This document shows, piece by piece, positions 15,300 to 23,780 of a stretch of DNA of 38,922 nt. Below the pieces are notes generated by a model. That model did not search any database and was not told the origin of the DNA. It saw only the letters and a list, made by a program, of their open reading frames with translations. Made by a program: the position numbers and the translations under genes. Source of the stretch: a bacterium (lineage in GTDB: Bacteria; Vulcanimicrobiota; Vulcanimicrobiia; Vulcanimicrobiales; Vulcanimicrobiaceae); assembly GCA_028869385.1 (NCBI GenBank), contig JAGWSR010000102.1:1-38922 (forward strand), given 5' to 3'. Position 1 is the stretch's first letter. Each line of letters opens with the position of its first letter.

Positions 15300-18272
15300 T
15301 TACGGATTGCAGAGGGGGTTGCGGGTGGGAAGCATGTGCTGGGCGTTCAGCGACTGCGTGCGCAGCGTGCAGTAGCTCTTGACCGCCGCCGCCGTGACCG
15401 GAGCGTCGGCCCCATCCACGATGTCGAGCAGGTAGCCGAGCCCGCCGTTGAAGCCCGCGAAGCGGTGCTGCGCGGTCGCGTCGTGCGCGGCCTTGGCCCG
15501 CTCCATCGCCCCGTAGGTCATGTCCATCAAGGTCGTGATGTCGTGGGCGATGGCGTACTGCTCGGCGAGCGCGCGGGGCGAGATCGTCACGCGCGGATCC
15601 ATCGCGATCTCGAGTGGGGCCTCGCTGCGCGCGCCGTCCACGTCGAGCACGACGCGATAGCGGCCCGGCGTCACGATGGCGCCCTGCGGCGAGAACGGCG
15701 TGTCGGCGTCGTTCGCGGAGATCGGCAAGTCGACGTTCACCGCCCGCGGCGACGCTTCGTGCAGATCCCAGACGAAACGGTGCATTCCGGCGCTCGCGGC
15801 GGGCCGCACGAACGGTTTCTCCCAATGCGCCGGTTTGTCGAGTTCGATCGGTGCCGGAGCGACGTCGTCGCTCGAGTAGCGGCGCACGGTCGCACCGTGC
15901 GCGTCGAGGATCGAGATCGTGACGTGCGCCGCGTCCTTCGGCAGCGCGTAGTAGAGAATCGCGCCGTCGGGCGGATTCATGCCGTGCGGAATCTCCGGAG
16001 GCAGCGGCGTGTCGGTGTTCGTATTGCGTCGCACGCGATAGGCGAGCGCCGGCGTGAAGAGGTGCGGCGCGTTCCAACTCGCCGTGCGCGCGAGTTCGCG
16101 CAGCGGTTCGATGTCGTCCATGATCCAGAAGCCGCGGCCGTGCGTGGCGACCACGAGATCGTCATCGTGCACGATGATGTCGCGCATCGAGGTGTGCGGC
16201 AGGTTCATCTGCAGCGACTGCCAGTTGGCGCCGTCGTCGAACGAAACGTACACGCCTCCCTCGGTCGATGCGTAGAGCAGGCCTTTGACCTTCGGATCTT
16301 CGCGCACGGCGTTGACCGGCTCGTTCGCGGGAAGGCCGCGAACGATCGCGCTCCAATGCGCGCCGCCGTCGTGCGTGCGATAGACGTACGGATGCAGATC
16401 GTCGAGTCGGATGCGATTGACGGCGACGTAGGCCGTGTCGTCGTCGAAACGCGACGCGTCGATCTGCGAGATCTTGCTCCACGGCGTGAGTTCGGGCGGC
16501 GTCACGTTCTTCCAATGCGCGGCGTCGCGCGTGATCCAGACCAACCCGTCGTCGGTGCCGGCCCAGATCGTGCCTTCGTGGCGGTACGACGGCGCGAGCG
16601 CGTACACGACGCCGCGATGCGCACCCTTGCTCGGATCGGCGCTCTCGAAGGCCTTGATGACGCTCGGCATCGCCCAGTGCTCGCGCGTGAGATCGGGGCT
16701 CACCGTGTGCCAGGTCATGCCGCCGTCGCGCGTGGCGTACACCTGATTCGCACCGAAGTAGAGCGTGTGACCGTCGCGCGGGTCGAACGCGATCGGCTCG
16801 GTGCGCACGACGCGAAAACCACCGCTGCGCAGCGGATTGGGCGAGACTTCTTGCGTCTGGCCGGTGTGCTCGTCGAATTTCTCCAGCTTTCCGCCGTAGA
16901 ACACACCGGGGTGCAGCGGATCGGGTACGACGTAGCCGTACTCTTCGGCGCCGGCCGGATGCCAGTCGCGCTCGTTGATCTGACCCCACGGGCCGCGGCT
17001 GCTCACGCAGGCCGAACCCGAATCTTGCTGGCCGCCGCAGACCCAGTACGGGAAGCGGTTGTCGGCGTTGACGTGATACATCTGCGCGGTCAGTTGGTCG
17101 TACCACGAGCTCCACGTCTTGCCGTGGTCCACCGAGATCGTCGCGCCTTGATCGGCCGCGAGCAGGATCACGTTCGGATCGTTCGGGTTGATCCAGACGT
17201 TTTGATAGTCGTCGCCGCCGGGCGCGCCTTTGAGCGCGACGAAGCGCTTGCCGCCGTCGCTCGAGCGGTAGGTCGTGGTGTTGGTGAGGTAGAGCGTCTG
17301 CGGATCTTTCGGATCCACGGCAATCGCCACGAGATCGTCGCCGCGCTCGCCGATCGTCGCCTGATCGTCGTTCGTCATAGCGAAGTGCTCGCCGCCGTCA
17401 TCGCTGCGATAGACGGCACCGCCGACGTCTTGGAATCCATCGACGTACGCATAGACGATCTGCGGATTCGACGGCGCGATCGCGATCTCGGCGCGTCCGA
17501 TGCGCGGCGGAATGCCGTTCATCAAGCGCGTCCAGTGATCGCCGCCGTCGGTGGATTTGTAGATGCCGCTTCCGGCGATCTCGAACGAACTGCCGATCTC
17601 CCACGGCGCCTGACGCGCCGCCCACATCGTGGCGTACACGATCTGCGGATTCGAGGGATCGATGCGCACGTCGTATCCGCCGACGTTTTCGTTGGTGTAG
17701 AGCACCTTGGTAAAGCTCTTGCCGCCGTCGGTCGAGCGGAAGATACCGCGTTCGGGGTTCGGGCCGTACGGATGACCGAGCACCGCGACGAAGAGCCGGT
17801 TGGGATCCTTCGGATCGACCGCGATCTGCGGAATCTGCTCGCCGTCATGCAATCCGAGATGCGTCCAAGTCGAGCCGGCGTCGTCGGAGCGGTAGATGCC
17901 GTTGCCGACCGAGAGATCGGGGCGCTGCAGCCCCTCGCCGCTCCCGGCATAGACGACGTTCGGATCGCTCGGCGCGACCGCGAGCGATCCGATCGACTGC
18001 GTCGGCTCGTTGTCAAAGAGCGAGGTCCAGGTGAGTCCGGCGTTGTCGGTGCGCCACACGCCCCCGTTGACGGCACCGATGTAGAAGCGATACGGCATCG
18101 ACGGCACGCCCGCGACCGCCTTCGTGCGGCCGCCGCGCAGCGGGCCGATCTCGCGCCAGCGCAGGCCGGCGTAGTTGGCCTCCGGCACGGTGCCGGCGGC
18201 GACCGGCCCCGGCACGAGGGCGGACACAAGCGAGCAGAGCGCCGCGAGGGCGAGCAGTCGGTGCAGCTTCAC
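15300..18272 (-). CDS. Large secreted BNR/Asp-box beta-propeller protein (VPS10/sialidase-like repeats)
   Basis: This 990-residue protein has a signal peptide (about 1-26) and then about eleven Asp-box repeats of the form S-x-D-x-G-x-x-W, such as RSDDAGSTW, KSTDGGDHW, ATRDGGMTW and RTHDGGAHW, spread over residues 50-680. These form one or two beta-propellers. The final 250 residues contain a beta-sandwich with PGRYRVVLDV and a helical end, as in the common 'glycosyl hydrolase BNR repeat' proteins of Acidobacteriota. No sialidase catalytic set (RIP motif) is seen, so enzymatic function is doubtful; a binding or peptidase-associated role is possible. The start is GTG at 18272 with GAGGA upstream. 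It follows the cysteine-cluster gene by 24 bases. Confidence 0.9.
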   Translation of the reverse strand: MKLHRLLALAALCSLVSALVPGPVAAGTVPEANYAGLRWREIGPLRGGRTKAVAGVPSMPYRFYIGAVNGGVWRTDNAGLTWTSLFDNEPTQSIGSLAVAPSDPNVVYAGSGEGLQRPDLSVGNGIYRSDDAGSTWTHLGLHDGEQIPQIAVDPKDPNRLFVAVLGHPYGPNPERGIFRSTDGGKSFTKVLYTNENVGGYDVRIDPSNPQIVYATMWAARQAPWEIGSSFEIAGSGIYKSTDGGDHWTRLMNGIPPRIGRAEIAIAPSNPQIVYAYVDGFQDVGGAVYRSDDGGEHFAMTNDDQATIGERGDDLVAIAVDPKDPQTLYLTNTTTYRSSDGGKRFVALKGAPGGDDYQNVWINPNDPNVILLAADQGATISVDHGKTWSSWYDQLTAQMYHVNADNRFPYWVCGGQQDSGSACVSSRGPWGQINERDWHPAGAEEYGYVVPDPLHPGVFYGGKLEKFDEHTGQTQEVSPNPLRSGGFRVVRTEPIAFDPRDGHTLYFGANQVYATRDGGMTWHTVSPDLTREHWAMPSVIKAFESADPSKGAHRGVVYALAPSYRHEGTIWAGTDDGLVWITRDAAHWKNVTPPELTPWSKISQIDASRFDDDTAYVAVNRIRLDDLHPYVYRTHDGGAHWSAIVRGLPANEPVNAVREDPKVKGLLYASTEGGVYVSFDDGANWQSLQMNLPHTSMRDIIVHDDDLVVATHGRGFWIMDDIEPLRELARTASWNAPHLFTPALAYRVRRNTNTDTPLPPEIPHGMNPPDGAILYYALPKDAAHVTISILDAHGATVRRYSSDDVAPAPIELDKPAHWEKPFVRPAASAGMHRFVWDLHEASPRAVNVDLPISANDADTPFSPQGAIVTPGRYRVVLDVDGARSEAPLEIAMDPRVTISPRALAEQYAIAHDITTLMDMTYGAMERAKAAHDATAQHRFAGFNGGLGYLLDIVDGADAPVTAAAVKSYCTLRTQSLNAQHMLPTRNPLCNP

Positions 18273-18296
18273 GCGATGATCCTCTTTAAGAACAGG

Positions 18297-18965
18297 TTAA
18301 CGGTGACGACGTCGGCGTTTCGGTTGGAACGCTGGGCCGACCTTGAAGTTGCCGCCTCGCGGAAGATCGGTGTCCACATCCTGGCAGCCGATGGGCGTGA
18401 AATCGCGGCAATCGTGCGGGCGGCCTTCGTAGATGCCGCAGTAGTATTTCCCGCTCTTGCCGCCCATCAGGAAGACGCAATTGTCGGCGATGTCGTCGGT
18501 CACCTTACGCACCCAACCGACGTGGAATCCGTCGGCGGAGGGACGCTGGACGATGTATTCGTCCAGCACGTCTTGATAGCTCATGCCGAGGTGATCCGCG
18601 ATGCGCTGCACGTCGGCTTTGCTGACGAAAGGCTCGTAGCCGCTGCAGCACTCGGCGCATCCGGGCGGACACGCGAGATTCTCGGGGAGATCCTTGAGGT
18701 GCTTGCGCGAGAGATCGATGACCTTCGCGATCGCTTTGACGAACTCGGGATCGTCGTTGTACTTATACACCCACTCGCGGTTCACGGTCTCGTTGACGTT
18801 GTAGTAGCGCGTCGTGGACTCGTTATAGGTGATCGTGATGAACTCTTCGGTGATCTCGATCTCTTTGACGTGCTCCATCGGACGCGCGTCGAGGAGTTCG
18901 GGATGGGTGGGCTGCCCGGTTTCGCGCGTAAAAGCGCGCAGGGCCGTGAGGTCGATCGTCTCCAT
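18297..18965 (-). CDS. YkgJ-family cysteine-cluster protein
   Basis: This 222-residue soluble protein carries a cluster of cysteines: ACPPGCAECCSGYEP, then DNCVFL, KYYCGIY, HDCRDF and IGCQD. This is the pattern of the YkgJ / 'Fe-S oxidoreductase-like' family, thought to bind zinc or an iron-sulfur cluster. The C-terminus ends in a run of Arg and His residues (RRRRHR). The ATG at 18965 (METIDL) is preferred over an in-frame upstream start at 19016, which would run toward the divergent ROK gene. It is the first gene of the minus-strand run and sits divergent to the ROK kinase. Function is unknown in the family. Confidence 0.87.
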   Translation of the reverse strand: METIDLTALRAFTRETGQPTHPELLDARPMEHVKEIEITEEFITITYNESTTRYYNVNETVNREWVYKYNDDPEFVKAIAKVIDLSRKHLKDLPENLACPPGCAECCSGYEPFVSKADVQRIADHLGMSYQDVLDEYIVQRPSADGFHVGWVRKVTDDIADNCVFLMGGKSGKYYCGIYEGRPHDCRDFTPIGCQDVDTDLPRGGNFKVGPAFQPKRRRRHR

Positions 18966-19027
18966 AGTCCGGTGATGGTTCGCTGCGCATTGCGGGTATG
19001 GCCTCGCGTCGCGCAAAAGAAGAGGCT

Positions 19028-19978
19028 ATGCGCACGGCAATCGGTGTTGATCTCGGCGGCTCGCACGTCACCGCCGCGGTAATCGGCGAAGACGGCAAGA
19101 TCTACCGCCAGCACGAGGTCGATCTCGAGGATCGCTCGTTCAAGAACGTGACCGAGATTCTGGTCGAGACGATCGAACAGGCGCTGAAGGATCCCGAAGC
19201 GGAGGATGTGGCGGGCATCGGCATCGGATCGCCCGGCAATATCGAGGCTCGCTCGGGGGCGGTGCTCTACAGTCCGAATTTCGGCTGGAGCAACGTGCCG
19301 CTCGGCGAGACGCTGCGCTCGCATTTCGAGCAGCCGCTCTTCGTCGGCAACGACGCGCGCTGCGCGACGCTCGGCGAGTACACCTTCGGCATCGGCAAAG
19401 GGACGAAGGATTTTGTGCTGCTCACCCTCGGCACGGGCATCGGCGGCGGCATCGTGGCCGACGGCAAGCTGATCCTCGGCAATCGCTTCGGCGCTGGCGA
19501 GATCGGCCACCATCAAATTCGTCCGACCGACGGCTTCATCTGCAGTTGCGGAAAGATCGGCTGCTTCGAAGCGCAGGCGTCGGGAACGGGACTGATCCGT
19601 CATGCGTTTGCCGTCGCGCCGTCGTTTCCGCGCAGCACGCTCCTCGACGTCAATCGCGACAAGCTCGGCTCGAAGAAGATCCGTAAGGCCGCGCAGGCCG
19701 GCGATCGTCATGCCCTCGCGGCGTGGTCGCGCTTTACCGAAGATCTCGCGCTCGGGCTCGCCAACATCGTCGCATTCGTCAATCCCGAACTGATCGCGCT
19801 CGGCGGCGGCGTCTCGAGCGCGGCGGACTTCATGCTCGATGCGGTGCGCGGACGCGTGGACGAGCTCAGCACGATGGTGCCGCGCGGCACGACGCGCATT
19901 GCCGTCGCGCAACTCGGCAACGACGCGGGCCAGGTCGGTGCGGCGACGATGGCGTTTCGCGGCGGCCTCACCACGTGA
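19028..19978 (+). CDS. ROK family sugar kinase (glucokinase-like)
   Basis: This is an ATP-dependent hexose kinase of the ROK family, 316 residues from ATG at 19028. The phosphate-binding DLGGS motif is at the N-terminus, the GNDARCATLGE segment holds the catalytic aspartate, and LGTGIGGG is the second ATP motif. The ROK zinc motif is complete: GHHQ followed by ICSCGKIGCFE. It probably phosphorylates glucose or a related sugar. The ATG at 19028 has AAGAAGAGG just upstream; an in-frame ATG at 18998 would add ten residues. Its stop overlaps the GTG of the following dehydrogenase gene. No repressor-type DNA-binding domain is present, so it is a kinase and not an NagC-type regulator. Confidence 0.92.
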   Translation: MRTAIGVDLGGSHVTAAVIGEDGKIYRQHEVDLEDRSFKNVTEILVETIEQALKDPEAEDVAGIGIGSPGNIEARSGAVLYSPNFGWSNVPLGETLRSHFEQPLFVGNDARCATLGEYTFGIGKGTKDFVLLTLGTGIGGGIVADGKLILGNRFGAGEIGHHQIRPTDGFICSCGKIGCFEAQASGTGLIRHAFAVAPSFPRSTLLDVNRDKLGSKKIRKAAQAGDRHALAAWSRFTEDLALGLANIVAFVNPELIALGGGVSSAADFMLDAVRGRVDELSTMVPRGTTRIAVAQLGNDAGQVGAATMAFRGGLTT

Positions 19979-20733
19979 AGGCGCTCGTCACCGGCGCCTC
20001 CGGCGGTCTCGGACTCGAATTCGCGCGGCTCCTCGCCGCCGACGGATACGATCTCATGCTGGTCGCGCGCTCCGCGGATCGTCTCGAGGCGAACGCGCGC
20101 GAGTTACACGCGGCGCACGGCGTGACGGTCGAAACGATCGCCGCCGATCTCGGCCGTCTCGATGCAGCGGCCGAACTCGTCGCGCGCGTGCCGTCGTGCG
20201 ACGTGCTCGTGAACAACGCGGGCTTTGCGAGCAACGGTCGATTCGACACGATCGCGCCGGAGCGCACCCGCGAGGAACTGCTGCTCGACGTCGTGACCCT
20301 CACCGAACTCACCCGTGCCTACCTGCCGGCGATGCGTGCGCGCGGAGCGGGCCGCATACTCAACGTCGCCTCGACGGCGGCATTTCTGCCGGGCCCGTTC
20401 ATGGCGGTGTACTACGCGTCGAAGGCCTACGTGCTCTCGTTCTCACAGGCGCTCGCCGAGGAACTGCGCGGCAGCGGCGTCACGGTGACGTGCCTCTGTC
20501 CGGGCGCGACCGCGACCGGATTCGTCGAGCGTGCCAAGATGCAGGAGAGCGTGCTGAATCGTCTGCCGCTCGCCGATGCGGCGTCGGTCGCTCGCGCGGG
20601 CTATCGCGGCATGCTGCGCGGCCGCGATCTCGTGATTCCGGGCATCAGCAACAAGCTCGTCGCGTTCTCGCCGAAGATCACGCCGCGCCGCGTCTTACTC
20701 TGGACGTCGCGAAAGGCCGTCGAACTGCCGTAA
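19975..20733 (+). CDS. Short-chain dehydrogenase/reductase
   Basis: This 252-residue NAD(P)-dependent oxidoreductase has the classical SDR signatures: TGASGGLG near the N-terminus for cofactor binding, NNAG, the catalytic serine in NVAST and the YYASK catalytic Tyr/Lys pair. An Arg after the second strand (ARSADR) favours NADP. It resembles the DltE/YqjQ-like acyl-chain or ketone reductases, but the substrate cannot be told. The start is GTG at 19975, overlapping the ROK stop as GTGA, so the two are coupled. The C-terminal 40 residues (PKITPRRVLL) may be an amphipathic end. Confidence 0.92.
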   Translation: MKALVTGASGGLGLEFARLLAADGYDLMLVARSADRLEANARELHAAHGVTVETIAADLGRLDAAAELVARVPSCDVLVNNAGFASNGRFDTIAPERTREELLLDVVTLTELTRAYLPAMRARGAGRILNVASTAAFLPGPFMAVYYASKAYVLSFSQALAEELRGSGVTVTCLCPGATATGFVERAKMQESVLNRLPLADAASVARAGYRGMLRGRDLVIPGISNKLVAFSPKITPRRVLLWTSRKAVELP

Positions 20734-20735
20734 GG

Positions 20736-20755
20736 CGCTTCGCTAGAGCGAAGCG
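20736..20755. terminator. Inverted repeat between convergent genes, possible shared terminator
   Basis: Perfect 9-base arms (CGCTTCGCT and AGCGAAGCG) around AG overlap the last codons and stop of the minus-strand glycosyltransferase and begin just after the plus-strand dehydrogenase stop. Being symmetrical, it can fold in both transcripts. There is no T-run on either side, so intrinsic termination is not certain. Confidence 0.45.
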
Positions 20756-21936
20756 ACCGCGCGCAGTCCGAGCGCCATATCGTCTTGCGCCGGAATCGTG
20801 CCGTCGTTCGCGATCTGGGCGATCAGCGACGCGATACGGCGCGAACTGCGCTTGGGGGCGACGATCTCTTGGTTGCGCCGAATCTGCGCCAGGCGCTCCG
20901 GCGTGCGGATCATGTTGCGCACCGCTTGCACCACCTCGCCCGCACCGTGCAGCGCGACGGCACCGAGCCCGTTGTGTCGCACGAAATCCACGTTGCCGCG
21001 CTCTTGACCCGGCACGTAGTCGTACACCACCACCGGCAATTGCGCCGCGTTCGCCTCGGCGAGCGATCCGGGACCGGCCTTGGTGACGAGCAGATCCACG
21101 GCGCGGAAATACTCCGGAATCTGATCGGTGAAGCCGAGCACGGTCATCGGCGTCGGCAGCGACGACGCCGCCTCTTCGAGCTTCAGGCGCAGCGGCTCGT
21201 TGCGGCCGCAGACGACGAGCAGGTGGATCGGCAGGCGCGCCCGCGCGAGCGCGAGCGTCGTCGGCAAGAGTTTGCCGCCGCCCTCGCCGCCGGCCATCAG
21301 CATGACCACGAGACGATCCTGCGGCAGGCCGAGCGCCGCGCGCAGTTGCTCTCTGGTACCATCGACGTCGTCGAATTTGGGGTGGATCGGCTGACCGAGC
21401 ATGCGCAGGCGCGAGGGCGAGATGCCGCGCGAGAGCGCGCGCTCGTAGACTTCGCGCGCGGGCACGACGACGGCGTCGGCCTCGGGCGTGAGCCACGACT
21501 CGTGCACCTTGCCGAGGTCGGTGATCACGGTGACGATCGGAATGTGCTGCATCTCCGCGTCGGCACGGGCGCGCAGCGCCGCGTGGTTGAGGAGGGGATG
21601 CACCGAGACGATCACGTCGGGTTTATAGCTGAGAAAGAGGTCCCGCAGGCGCTCGCGATAGAGCGGCTCGCAGAAGCGCACGAGCGCGCGGTAGCGTCGG
21701 CGACCGTTGGTCGCATAGTAGAGCGCTCCGTACACCGGCGGCGCATAGCGCAGGGCCATGCTGTAACCGAGGCCGAGCTGTGTCAGCGGAAAGGCACAAT
21801 GGGCGGCGACATCTTCGATCCGATGCTCGAAGGCGTAGGGCGCCTGGATCTCGTCCAGGGCGGCCGTGATCGCGTTCGACGCGCTGCGGTGGCCACCGCC
21901 GGTATCCGAGATGAGGAAAAGGGCCCGTTTGGTCAT
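20743..21936 (-). CDS. Diacylglycerol glycosyltransferase-like protein (MGDG synthase / UgtP type, GT28)
   Basis: This 397-residue membrane-associated glycosyltransferase has the N-terminal MGDG-synthase domain with SDTGGGHRSA near the start and SVHPLLNH near residue 112, and a C-terminal GT28 domain with MAGGEGGGK and the nucleotide-sugar motif TKAGPGSLAEA. Such enzymes transfer a sugar from UDP-sugar to diacylglycerol, or act on other lipid acceptors. It differs from MurG in the long N-terminal domain. It lies 17 bases after the fatty-acid-hydroxylase-like gene, which suggests a lipid-modifying pair. Acceptor and sugar are not determinable. Confidence 0.9.
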   Translation of the reverse strand: MTKRALFLISDTGGGHRSASNAITAALDEIQAPYAFEHRIEDVAAHCAFPLTQLGLGYSMALRYAPPVYGALYYATNGRRRYRALVRFCEPLYRERLRDLFLSYKPDVIVSVHPLLNHAALRARADAEMQHIPIVTVITDLGKVHESWLTPEADAVVVPAREVYERALSRGISPSRLRMLGQPIHPKFDDVDGTREQLRAALGLPQDRLVVMLMAGGEGGGKLLPTTLALARARLPIHLLVVCGRNEPLRLKLEEAASSLPTPMTVLGFTDQIPEYFRAVDLLVTKAGPGSLAEANAAQLPVVVYDYVPGQERGNVDFVRHNGLGAVALHGAGEVVQAVRNMIRTPERLAQIRRNQEIVAPKRSSRRIASLIAQIANDGTIPAQDDMALGLRAVASL

Positions 21937-21953
21937 CGATGCTCCGGTCGAGG

Positions 21954-22484
21954 CTACGCCTGCGCCGGAACCCGTTGCTTGGCCCGGCGGGCGGCCGCGT
22001 TACGCGTGCGACGGCTGGTGGGCGCAAGTTTGGCTAGCAGTGCCCGAGCCGGTGCATCGTAAAAGCGGAAGATATCGCCAAACTCGATGTCAGGGTTTCG
22101 GTGGTGGCCGTCGTGGTCCTCGGGCAGGACGATTTGGAGAGGGCGAGCGAGCGCTCGCGCCCAGTCGGGGGTCCTCCAACCGAGCTCGGTCGTATGACGC
22201 CACCAGACGTGCAGTTGGCCGAGGGCGAGGCCGAGCAGGGCGCCGGGCCACGAGATGCGCCACACGAGCGCGGCCACGACCAGATACGGGACGGCGCCGA
22301 GGAAGCCGTCGAGCAGCACTTCGAAGTTGGTCGAGAGCACCGCGTGATCCCAGTACGAGCGCTTGCGGTCGTGATGGGTGCGAAGGTGGAGCGTGAACCA
22401 AAGATGTTGCGGCACGTGATAGAAGAACGTCGACGCGAAATCTCCCATCACGAGAACGATCAGAAGTGCCGCCACGAAAGCCAT
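21954..22484 (-). CDS. Fatty acid hydroxylase / sterol desaturase superfamily membrane protein
   Basis: This is a small (176 residues) membrane protein with the di-iron histidine boxes of the superfamily: H23-x3-H27, H33-x3-H37H38, H92-x4-H97, and H124-x2-H127H128 (HDGHH). Around them are hydrophobic segments at about 2-20, 62-75 and 80-92. Members hydroxylate or desaturate fatty acyl, sterol or carotenoid chains using O2. At 176 residues it is shorter than most (usually 220-300) and has little before the first box. A basic C-terminal tail follows. It precedes the glycosyltransferase gene, pointing to glycolipid modification. The ATG at 22484 lies within 19 bases of the divergent transglycosylase start. 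Confidence 0.8.
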   Translation of the reverse strand: MAFVAALLIVLVMGDFASTFFYHVPQHLWFTLHLRTHHDRKRSYWDHAVLSTNFEVLLDGFLGAVPYLVVAALVWRISWPGALLGLALGQLHVWWRHTTELGWRTPDWARALARPLQIVLPEDHDGHHRNPDIEFGDIFRFYDAPARALLAKLAPTSRRTRNAAARRAKQRVPAQA

Positions 22485-23209
22485 TGGTACGAGTCCTTCA
22501 TCCGAAGACGGTCGCCGGGTGCAGTATTGCTCTTGCCATCTTGTGCGGTTGCGGGCAAAGCACCTCCGGGTTTCTCGCGCAAAATAGCGGTGTTGCGACG
22601 CCCGACGCGTCGCGCGTTCTTAACGACGTGTTAAGCTGGCCGAAACCGTCGTACGTCGACGCGCTCAAAGGCGCGCGGCTCCTCGCCGACGGCGCGCCGG
22701 TGCGTGTGCCCGCGCTCGCGATTGCTCGTGCCGTCCTGCGAACCAACGCCCGCATCACCGCGATCGGTGCGCTCTCGCTCGCCGAAGCGACCGTGCGCGC
22801 CGCGCGGCACGAATCGCTCCCACCGGAGTTTCTCGCGGCGACGCTTCTGCAAGAGTCGGCTTACGATCCGTATGCGTTCTCGTCGGCGGGGGCGCTCGGC
22901 ATCGCGCAGTTCGAGCCCGAGACCGCGCGCGAGCACGGCGTGGATCCGTACGATCCGCTCGACGCGATTCGCGGGGCCGCCGCGCTGCTCGCCGACTATC
23001 TGCGCGCGTATCGCGACCGCTACGCCGATCCGTACGCCGCCGCGCTCGCCGCGTATAATGCCGGTCCGGGCGCGGTTGCCTACTACGGCGGCGTGCCGCC
23101 GTACGCGCAGACGCGGGAGTACGTCGAGCTGATCTACGAGCGCTGGGCGCGCATCGGCTCGTACGAGGGCAGCGGAAATCGTTCTCCGGCGTTGAAGCGA
23201 AAAGAATGA
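22466..23209 (+). CDS. Lytic transglycosylase (SLT family), probable lipoprotein
   Basis: This is a cell-wall enzyme that cleaves the glycan strand of peptidoglycan. The 247 residues begin with a basic N-terminus and hydrophobic signal ending in ILCGCG, a likely lipobox. The SLT domain (about 110-240) has the catalytic glutamate in LLQESAYDP, followed by SSAGALGIAQFEPETA and the AAYNAGPGAV motif. The GTG at 22466 overlaps the divergent hydroxylase gene by 19 bases; a TTG at 22484 would still give a full signal. Its stop overlaps the next ATG (ATGA), so a lipoprotein is coupled to it. Confidence 0.9.
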   Translation: MPPRKPLVRVLHPKTVAGCSIALAILCGCGQSTSGFLAQNSGVATPDASRVLNDVLSWPKPSYVDALKGARLLADGAPVRVPALAIARAVLRTNARITAIGALSLAEATVRAARHESLPPEFLAATLLQESAYDPYAFSSAGALGIAQFEPETAREHGVDPYDPLDAIRGAAALLADYLRAYRDRYADPYAAALAAYNAGPGAVAYYGGVPPYAQTREYVELIYERWARIGSYEGSGNRSPALKRKE

Positions 23210-23694
23210 AGATCAATCGCCTCGTTCTCGCCGGTGCCGCGCTCGTCGCTCTCGCCGCGTGCGGAAGCGCGACCGATTCCATCACATTCAAAGCTCCCGC
23301 GAACTACACGCCGAAGGCGCAAATCGGCCCCTTCATGCAGGTCTGGACGACGGCCGACAAGCACAGCGCGCTGATTCTGATGCAGTTGCCCACGAAGGTC
23401 AGCCTCGACGACATCATGTCGCAGACCAACGTCAAGGACGCGCAGGTGAAGGTCAAGCGCACACTCACCATCTGCAACAATCAGCCTGCGATCTACGCCG
23501 AAATGACCGGCACGACGGGCGGTATGGTGAACGTCGGCACGTCCGACGGCGACACGAAAACGACGCAGGGCGACGTGGACGTGCTCGGTACCAACGTCAA
23601 CGGGCATACCTACATGGCCATGTACGTGCGCGAGAAAAATGCGGCGTCGGATCCCGCGGCGGTCGCGGCGATTCACGACATCTGCCCGAAATAG
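23206..23694 (+). CDS. Lipoprotein of unknown function (162 aa)
   Basis: The N-terminus MKINRLVLAGAALVALAAC is a clear lipoprotein signal with lipobox LAAC at residue 19. The mature domain of about 140 residues is beta-rich with two further cysteines (ICNN and the final DICPK) that may pair. I do not recognise the family. Its ATG overlaps the stop of the transglycosylase gene (ATGA), implying coupling. A gap of 86 bases separates it from egtD, so egtD may have its own promoter. Confidence 0.85.
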   Translation: MKINRLVLAGAALVALAACGSATDSITFKAPANYTPKAQIGPFMQVWTTADKHSALILMQLPTKVSLDDIMSQTNVKDAQVKVKRTLTICNNQPAIYAEMTGTTGGMVNVGTSDGDTKTTQGDVDVLGTNVNGHTYMAMYVREKNAASDPAAVAAIHDICPK

Positions 23695-23780
23695 CGACGC
23701 CCGAACGAAACCGAACGTTAGATTCGCGCGTTCGGGTGGTATAGAGAGCTGCAGTACGGGTGCTGCGCTTGGGAGGATAG

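Noticed and set aside
15240-19082. A 1280-codon open frame on the plus strand opposite the BNR-repeat and cysteine-cluster genes
   Set aside because: Its product is Arg/His/Asp-rich with no domain, typical of the antisense frame of G+C-rich genes; the minus strand carries recognisable proteins.
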